Positions 57,671 through 64,000 of a DNA stretch of 64,000 bases are shown here, one piece after another. The notes below the pieces were generated by a model. That model had not been told where the DNA came from. It worked only from the letters and a program-made list of their open reading frames with translations, and did not search any database. Numbering within the stretch: position 1 is the first letter of the stretch; every line of letters starts with the position of its first letter. The stretch comes from Calycina herbarum (lineage: Eukaryota; Ascomycota; Leotiomycetes; Helotiales; Pezizellaceae). Both the position numbers and the translations under genes were made by a program. The DNA is taken from NCBI GenBank assembly GCA_001414485.1, contig LLEY01000146.1, positions 1-64,000 on the forward strand. The letters run 5' to 3'.

Positions 57671-60600
57671 CCAAAACCAGGAGAACATCTAACATGGAGA
57701 CCAGAATCAAGATGAAGTCGACCTAGATGTTTCAGTCGAACTCGCAAAGAAAGTCCTCGAACTTGTCTCATAAGCTTCACGTCGCAGATAACGGATCGTC
57801 GTCGTGTATTCAAAGCCTTCCTCATTTGGGACCTTCATGGGTTCTCTTGCTGTACTGATGCTCCAGTCGCGCACTGAAACTTTTGGCATTGGCGTTGTTT
57901 TTCAAGACTGTATCTGGTTCTCGATTACTGTGATTGTCTGGTTGAGAATTGGGTTTTGTAATTTATTTATGGTTGTTCTACAGGTCTTTTAGAAAATTTA
58001 CATAATAATTCTTTTGTTTTATCGTGATGGGATACATGGTTTAATCTGCGGGTTTCTTTTTTATACAATTTCATTCGGGGGTTCTGGATAACTTCCTCCG
58101 CATCCTATCGGTTGCTTAAGCGAAGTTTGTCTTTAGAATCAGTCATCTTCTATTACTGTCCTGAGTTGTCAGTGCTGAATATTAGGCTCAGTAGGCTAGT
58201 AAAAACATCATTTATAGTGTTCGTAGGGTCGCCTATTTACTGCCATTTGAAAAGTCTACCGCGAGCCTAGAAAGTTGGAATAGTGAGTGCGAAAGAGGTA
58301 CGAACCTGAAGTATTTACTGCCGCTTTTATTGTCCATCGTAAACTTGTTAGAAAAAAGGATCTCGCTTAGTTATATATTGTCAAGATGGTGAATTAGAAC
58401 CCCTAAAGCTCTTCTTTGAGCAAGGTTTTGGGTTCCGCATTACCCAATGAGCTCTATACAATACTTTGGGTGCCTGGAGGCTGGTTTTTATGATCATCGT
58501 CATTTTATTTACATTCACGTTTCTGGTCATATTTGGGGATCCTTAACAAACGTTGATAAAGTCGTGGCTCTTGTTTTGGTTCTTAGAAGGTGTGTTAAAG
58601 CTTTAAGCAGTTATCGCAATATGGTTGGAGGATTCAAATCAGTGTTGGCTAAACTCTAGCAAAGAAACCCCCCGAAACATCCAGACCGGTGGCTTATAAA
58701 CTGTCTGGCTGATATGGGTACAATTTCCATAACGTGTTCCCAACAAAAGAGTAAAATGAAGATGTCATCACCAACACTCTCGTTCTTAGGCTCGAGTGAG
58801 CACCATAAGACTCCCGACTCCGAGTTAGAGTGCTAATTTCAAATAAAAGCCATTTTCCCAAACGAGCCAAAAGAGTAAGCTCGATCAAAGACTTGTTTTT
58901 TTTTTCACGCAACAGTGGAGTTGTCTTACTCTCATTCAATATTACCATAGCATGTGACCAAGTCAGGTCACTTGTCAAAATCCAGCTCACCACACCATTA
59001 AACAACTTGGTATCCAGTCAGTGGCCCAAGAAGAAGGGTCGACATACCCATCTAACGTCCCCATAAAAAATCCCAGACTCCAAAAAAAAGAAAAATTCGA
59101 TACACTAAGCACCAACAATAAAACAACTATGCACAGCAAACGCCGAAGGGGAATGTCAGATCCATAAGTAGTATTCAGTTGCCCGACTCCTAAGAATTTC
59201 CCCGAGAGAAGCCGCATTTAAGACCTTACATGATGCAACTTCCCTATTTATACATCCAACAGTCATCGCCCCTACCCTTTACAAAGCCATGACAAGAATT
59301 CCCCAAAAATCCCAACAAGGTCAATTTATCCCAACGCAACTGGTCAGCAAATACGCCACCCCTCATCCCATCCCAAATTACCCCAACCAACAAAAAAACC
59401 GAATTCCCAAAGTCAGTCATATGTGAAGAGTAAGCAGCCGCACACATGCACTTGGGGTCTCAGTCCCAAAATCCGACGGCCAAGTCCATACGAAATATTT
59501 TAACTGGTTACACGATACCAGACTTTATGACACCCAAATCTGCTGTGGAACCCATGGTTGAACTGAATGGAGGCTGGTGGGCTTTGCTTACGGTACGTAA
59601 AAACGCCCATTTGACAGGGCTGGTGGAGGGAAGGATCTTACGGTGGCTTTTCACGTATGCTGACGGTTGGGCGAGAGGCGAGATCCGATGGGAAAGTTTG
59701 GATACCACTGAAACCTCTCATTTTGTATAGTAATCTAAGGGGCTACGAGGATCGGAGTTTGGAGATGTTTATTGCATATGTGATGATGTGCGTGTCGGAT
59801 TCAAGAAACAAGTTTTTTTTAGGGCTGATATTCAATGTCCAATCGCATCAACTGAGTCTCACACCCCACTTCCCATGTCGTTGGAACTTGTACCCGTTAT
59901 CTGAGACAACAGAGACTTTTCCTTTTAGCACTCACTGCTAGGAGAGCAAAGTATCTCCCAGCCGAGCCGAGTCTTACCTGGAAAAAGAGGGGGGAAGACT
60001 ACACCATTTCAACTCTAAGTCACTTACAAATTCTTGGACCATCTGGTACTTTCTAAACATATCCTACTCGGTCAGTATCAGAGTTTAGTCAAATAAGAAA
60101 TTGGGCAATTGCCCAACGAACACCCAGCTTTCTAAGACAGCGCAAAATAGTTAGGTGGTTAGGAATCTTCTCCGAGGGTTGGAAGAATTAGCGACTCTGT
60201 CCTCTGATTCTAAGTGTCTTTGCTAATTTGAGAAAGAAGAGAGTGTGTACCCTGAAAAAGATTGACCCAATTCCACTTTTCAGATAACTCTCTTGAGTTA
60301 CTTACTTACTACCACCAAGGGTTGCAGAAATCCGTGGCTGTAATCTCGTGACTTTCCCAATGAACCTGACAAGACGCAAATTATTCCAGCCGTTTAAACT
60401 AATTGGATTAACGTTCCGAGTCTTACTCGAACAAGTAGAGGATAAAATAGCATGCACTTTACTCGTAGTCAGTCACGCATTCCTAGGTGCTGCCCATTAC
60501 TGTTTTACGTCGTCACAACCTCTCGTCCTTTCGCCCTTCTCTCACTCCTGCCCCGAGGAGCAAAAGGTGATCCCACCAGAGTCGGAACTATACGTGCATA

Positions 60601-62456
60601 TAACCATCACATCGTATCGCATGTCCATGTCTATATTGTGTGTATTCTATACCTCGAGTTGACCTCACGGTCCTTGCCCAAGTTGGGCGGCCACCCCCCG
60701 CGATTCGTTTTCGACGACAAGAAAACGTATATATGGGGATGGGGAGGGTTCATACTCTGAGCGGACTGGTGGTCGTTCCTTCCCTTCCAGTTTCTTGCTG
60801 CTCGCTCTAGTCATAGTGGGTCCGGTCGAGTCGAGACCAAGGTGGCGATGTCGAGGGATGAAGTTGAGAAAGGAGCGACCTCAACGTTGATCTCTCGCCT
60901 CTCGTCGCGACAGACACCTCGTCCGACACCTTCGTCGCCCCTTCTCTCTTCATCTCGACCTCGTCCCTCTTGGTTCCTCGCGACACCTGGCCTCGACACC
61001 TGCACTCGAGCGGTCACTCTTTCCTTCTCGCCATCTCGACTCGACCTTGGACCCTCTCAACACCCTCTCGACCCCTCGAGAGCAGGCAGACAGGTACTCC
61101 TACAGTCGCAATCCACCTCACGCCCATCCCCCTTCCACGGCTGTTCCCATCCGAAATGTGGGGTTCCCATCTCCACATCTCCAAACTCCCATGCCAAGTA
61201 ATTTCCATCGGTAGTTGGGTGATTTAAGAAATTCCATCAGAAAACAAAACATATAGAACATGTACCTTGTAAATATCGGAGATGAAACAATGAACTGATG
61301 AGCGTGGGGGCGGAATTGAAGCAAGATAATCGTACGAGGAAACGCATGCAAGGAAACAAAACATGCCATGTGTGAAAAGTTAAGAGGAGGAGAGGCACAG
61401 GAGAATTTAAATCCTTTCAGATTGGCAGAGTGCTCGCTGTTTTGGGCTTAGATAGGAATTTTCATGCGAGGATGGACTCTTTTTTTCAAGTCCATGCTTC
61501 CACCACTCATACGGAAAGAAATGCCATGAGCTCTTGCCTACCCCTAAGGCTAGACTCGTGAATATGTTTTGTGAAAACAAGAGCAAGGCGAAGTGAAGAT
61601 AACAAGTCATGAAAATAAAAATATATACTATCAATTCATCAACCTAAATACTCCTTTCCTTCCCCCAACCCATCCCATCCATCCATATCCAATTTCCCTC
61701 CTTCTCCCAAACTATCTACACCAAAAAACACACACCAAATCCAACAAACCGATAATTCCAAAAAGGTAACAAAACTCGCACGCACGCAAAAAAGTTTTCA
61801 AATCAAAGTAGCCACCCACCCATCTGTTTGATCCCCAATCCCATTTGTCAAAAAGAGCCGACCACCTAAAAATCCCCACCCCTATCCAAAGCGATGGTAT
61901 TATAAACAAGCAAGCGCACATAAGCAGAAAAAAATTGAAGTTCGCCACCCAGCCAGTAAAAAGCAAGTGAAGAAGAAAAAAAGGTGCAATCAAGGCATCC
62001 TCCCCAACCAACAAATTAAGCCACTCCTTCCTTAGAGGAAAAACATAGCGATATGTATATACTTCGCATAAACCATATCCATAAAAAACCACCCGCCTCT
62101 TCTCTCTCTTATATATATGTATTGCTACAATATATATAAACGTATCAAAGGGTATCTATGCAAAGTTCATTCCACGTCATTTTCTCTCTTCCCAGCAAAC
62201 CAACAAACATGCCGCTCGTAGAAATCCAGTCTAATGAGTCGACGAGGTGATATTCGTAATGTTGAGGTATATGAAGGGGCAGATCATCGTAAAAGCGTAA
62301 AAAAAAACATTGCGTCCACTCATCATTTCAAAAGACCCCATTAACTTAAAATCATCGCATAAAAGAGAGAGACGCCGGGGGGCTCCGCAATATATATGAG
62401 GAAAGGTGGGGGGTATCAAAATATAAACGGTGAAGAGTCGAGTCGAACAGAGAAGA
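57671..62456. other. Long gene-poor region (4.8 kb)
   Basis: No gene is supported. Notable contents are a C- and TCGA-rich patch at 60840-61110 and an A/C-rich stretch at 61650-62110. The second is probably the 3' flank of the minus-strand regulator gene. A 94-codon plus frame at 59446-59730 overlaps a 66-codon minus frame at 59508-59708; neither has a motif that decides. Confidence 0.45.
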
Positions 62457-64000
62457 TCAAGTAGCCAAGAAATCCATACCCATCCGATGAGCGATAGATT
62501 GCCAATCCCAACTCCTCTCGTCCCTTGCATCCATCAATCGCCACACCTCTTCCAGAACCTCAAGCGCCGTATCGGAATTCTTGTATTCCATATACGCTTT
62601 AACGGTACCGATGGCTTTGCGGATTGGTTCCCGTTGCTCAGGTTGGAAAGCTGCACATCCGATGACGAAAGCGGGTGCGAGGATCAAAGTCTGACTTGGA
62701 TCGCGTGGTGTAAAAGCTTGAAGAAGTGTAAGACCATCGTTGACAGCTTGTGTGATTCGTGCATCCGGTTGCCAATGTGTGTTCTTGGGTGGATAGATGG
62801 TACGCCAGAGGTACACCCACATCATTTGCTTGTAGAGAAGACCGGCTAGATCACGTGTATCTCCTTCTGGCCATGCTGGTGTCCAATCTCTGATCCCGGC
62901 GTCGATTTCGGCGGCCCGGTAGAGGGAGGTGTAGTCTACTACTGGGTCTATCCTCGCTTCCATGTTATCCCGGATTTTGTTGCGGATATTTGTGATCTTG
63001 GACATGTAGAGGAAGAGACCGTCTGCTACTCCCAGGAGACGGACAGCGGCTGGTTGAATTACGGTGGTGGGCAAGTTCCAATCATCAGGAGAGAGAATTC
63101 GAGTGCCGGCGTGAGGAAGGGCGATAAGTTCATCAGCACAGATGTGATATTGAAAGAACTCTTGTATGAATTTGAGGAAATCTGTATCCTCCGGCGGCCT
63201 TTCTTGAATGAGTCTCTGGTAGTGTTGTAAGTGGAATCGATGTTGCCCATTTGGTTTGGGGTCTGATAATGTTTGGAGAACCAAACATAAGATCTGACCA
63301 TAAGTGGCGGGTGAGACGGAATTACCATCCCCTTGCTTTTTCTCTTGTACCAAATCCTTCACCGCCTCGTCATGATGGAATTGAGACCGTTCTTCGAGAG
63401 TTTTGACATCGACACTTGGATGCTGTTGTAAGAAATGAAGACCATATGGTGATCGGTAGTCGATATGCTTGCTGGAGAGAGCAAGAATTGAATGCATCAA
63501 ACCCGTATGTTGTAGAGCAATCGGTAGCAACATCTTCTTAAAGGCGCTATTCTGTTCCCCTTCGACAGTAAATATGAGACTGAGTCGAGTAATGTAATGT
63601 TGAAAGAACATCCTGTCGCCCTCAGTCTCTACACTGTTGATTATGGGTGGCAAATTGATTTTTGGTAATGTGTAGCTTCCGGCCCTGCGTATTCGGGCTG
63701 TCGATGCGGTCAGTTCATCACTCTTCGTCGTGCATGTCATAATGACCATACCTTCTTCGGCTCTTTCTTTGCCACTCTTCCATATCGTCTTGGCTGGGTA
63801 ACCTTCACATTGTACCGAATTCTTTTCGCAATTCATACCTAGCAATATTAGCATTTGTTTCACGGGCGGCAACAGCAACATAGTACTCACAGCCAGGTTT
63901 TGCCTCATCACACTTCTTTTTCCTCTTTCTACATGTGATACATCCCGTTTTCGACCTGCCTTTGGCAACTTTTGCTTGCGCTTCAGGACTAGGTTTGGGA
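62457..64000 (-). CDS. Zn2Cys6 fungal transcription factor (5' end outside window)
   Basis: Two exons are visible on the minus strand: one running out of the window (64000-63891) and the large one (63838-62457), with a 52-bp intron. Splicing joins GCITCRKRKKKCDEAKPGC to MNCEKNSVQCEGYP, which completes the six cysteines of a Zn2Cys6 binuclear cluster that starts KGRSKTGC. The larger frame that reads through the intron (ATG at 63968) gives a meaningless N-terminus. The remaining 450 residues resemble the fungal-specific factor domain (DUF3468 type), with MHSILALSSKHIDYRSPYG, HHDEAVKDL and LYKQMMWVYLWRTIYPP. Such proteins are nuclear regulators of metabolism or stress genes. The target is unknown. 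The extreme N-terminus is missing because the window ends. Confidence 0.88.
   Translation of the reverse strand, partial: PNLVLKRKQKLPKAGRKRDVSHVERGKRSVMRQNLAVSTMLLLPPVKQMLILLGMNCEKNSVQCEGYPAKTIWKSGKERAEEGMVIMTCTTKSDELTASTARIRRAGSYTLPKINLPPIINSVETEGDRMFFQHYITRLSLIFTVEGEQNSAFKKMLLPIALQHTGLMHSILALSSKHIDYRSPYGLHFLQQHPSVDVKTLEERSQFHHDEAVKDLVQEKKQGDGNSVSPATYGQILCLVLQTLSDPKPNGQHRFHLQHYQRLIQERPPEDTDFLKFIQEFFQYHICADELIALPHAGTRILSPDDWNLPTTVIQPAAVRLLGVADGLFLYMSKITNIRNKIRDNMEARIDPVVDYTSLYRAAEIDAGIRDWTPAWPEGDTRDLAGLLYKQMMWVYLWRTIYPPKNTHWQPDARITQAVNDGLTLLQAFTPRDPSQTLILAPAFVIGCAAFQPEQREPIRKAIGTVKAYMEYKNSDTALEVLEEVWRLMDARDERSWDWQSIAHRMGMDFLAT

Noticed and set aside
59446..59730. 94-codon plus frame overlapping a 66-codon minus frame
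   Set aside because: Both are open, and neither shows a domain, intron borders or a good start context. It was left unannotated although the segment looks less AT-rich than its surroundings.
61712..62092. 126-codon hydrophobic minus-strand frame
   Set aside because: The Phe/Leu/Trp-rich composition follows from an A/C-rich plus strand. It lies in the probable 3' flank of the Zn2Cys6 gene and shows no organised membrane-protein pattern.
63839..63968. Alternative ATG at 63968 for the Zn2Cys6 gene, reading through the intron
   Set aside because: Read-through destroys the zinc cluster. Removing the 52-bp GT-AG intron restores all six cysteines in the frame that continues beyond the window end.

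Overview
This window is nuclear DNA of a filamentous ascomycete. The genes are separated by large spacers and interrupted by short introns of about 47-110 bp with GTRNGT donors, CTAAC/CTGAC-type branch sites and YAG acceptors. The gene set (WSC cell-wall sensor, HET-domain protein, Zn2Cys6 regulator, secreted laccase, vacuolar aspartic protease) and the protein flavour suggest a leotiomycete, possibly a Botrytis/Sclerotinia-type fungus. That placement is an inference from recall, not from a search. No tRNA, rRNA or CRISPR array was found.

Region by region. At 0.4-4.1 kb there is an array of small, divergent, lineage-specific paralogues: four forward genes or gene remnants plus one truncated inverted copy. 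It is followed by a MITE-like inverted-repeat element (4.24-4.76 kb) and a gene-poor stretch to 10.1 kb holding a 23-bp hairpin and a short tandem duplication. From 10.2 to 17.4 kb lie a WSC-domain membrane sensor, a YMC1-type mitochondrial carrier and two small single-pass membrane proteins. The 18.7-24.4 kb block is a head-to-head pair of housekeeping genes, replicative DNA ligase I (cdc9) and a RINT-1/Tip20-family vesicle-tethering protein. They share a 371-bp intergenic region carrying a perfect ATTTCGCGAAAT palindrome of the MBF/E2F type. A conserved low-complexity acidic protein follows at 25.1 kb.

From 26.6 to 33.9 kb the window looks accessory: a decayed cytochrome P450 pseudogene whose heme-cysteine codon is destroyed by a 2-nt deletion, a 612-bp terminal-inverted-repeat element, a large HET-domain gene and a 12-bp tandem repeat. 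From 34.0 to 47.4 kb the content is mostly conserved genes: Pep4-type vacuolar proteinase A, a mitochondrial PPR-like protein, a Q/P-rich nuclear-looking protein, a small two-exon gene of unknown function whose second exon has no start codon of its own, and an SRPK-like kinase with altered catalytic motifs. From 47.4 to 64 kb genes are sparse: a many-exon laccase with a problematic 5' region, a charged hypothetical protein preceded by degenerate CCACGAT repeats, and a Zn2Cys6 transcription factor cut by the window end.

Exon boundaries were worked out by hand from reading-frame continuity and splice-site consensus; family calls rest on motifs visible in the translations. No similarity search was possible.
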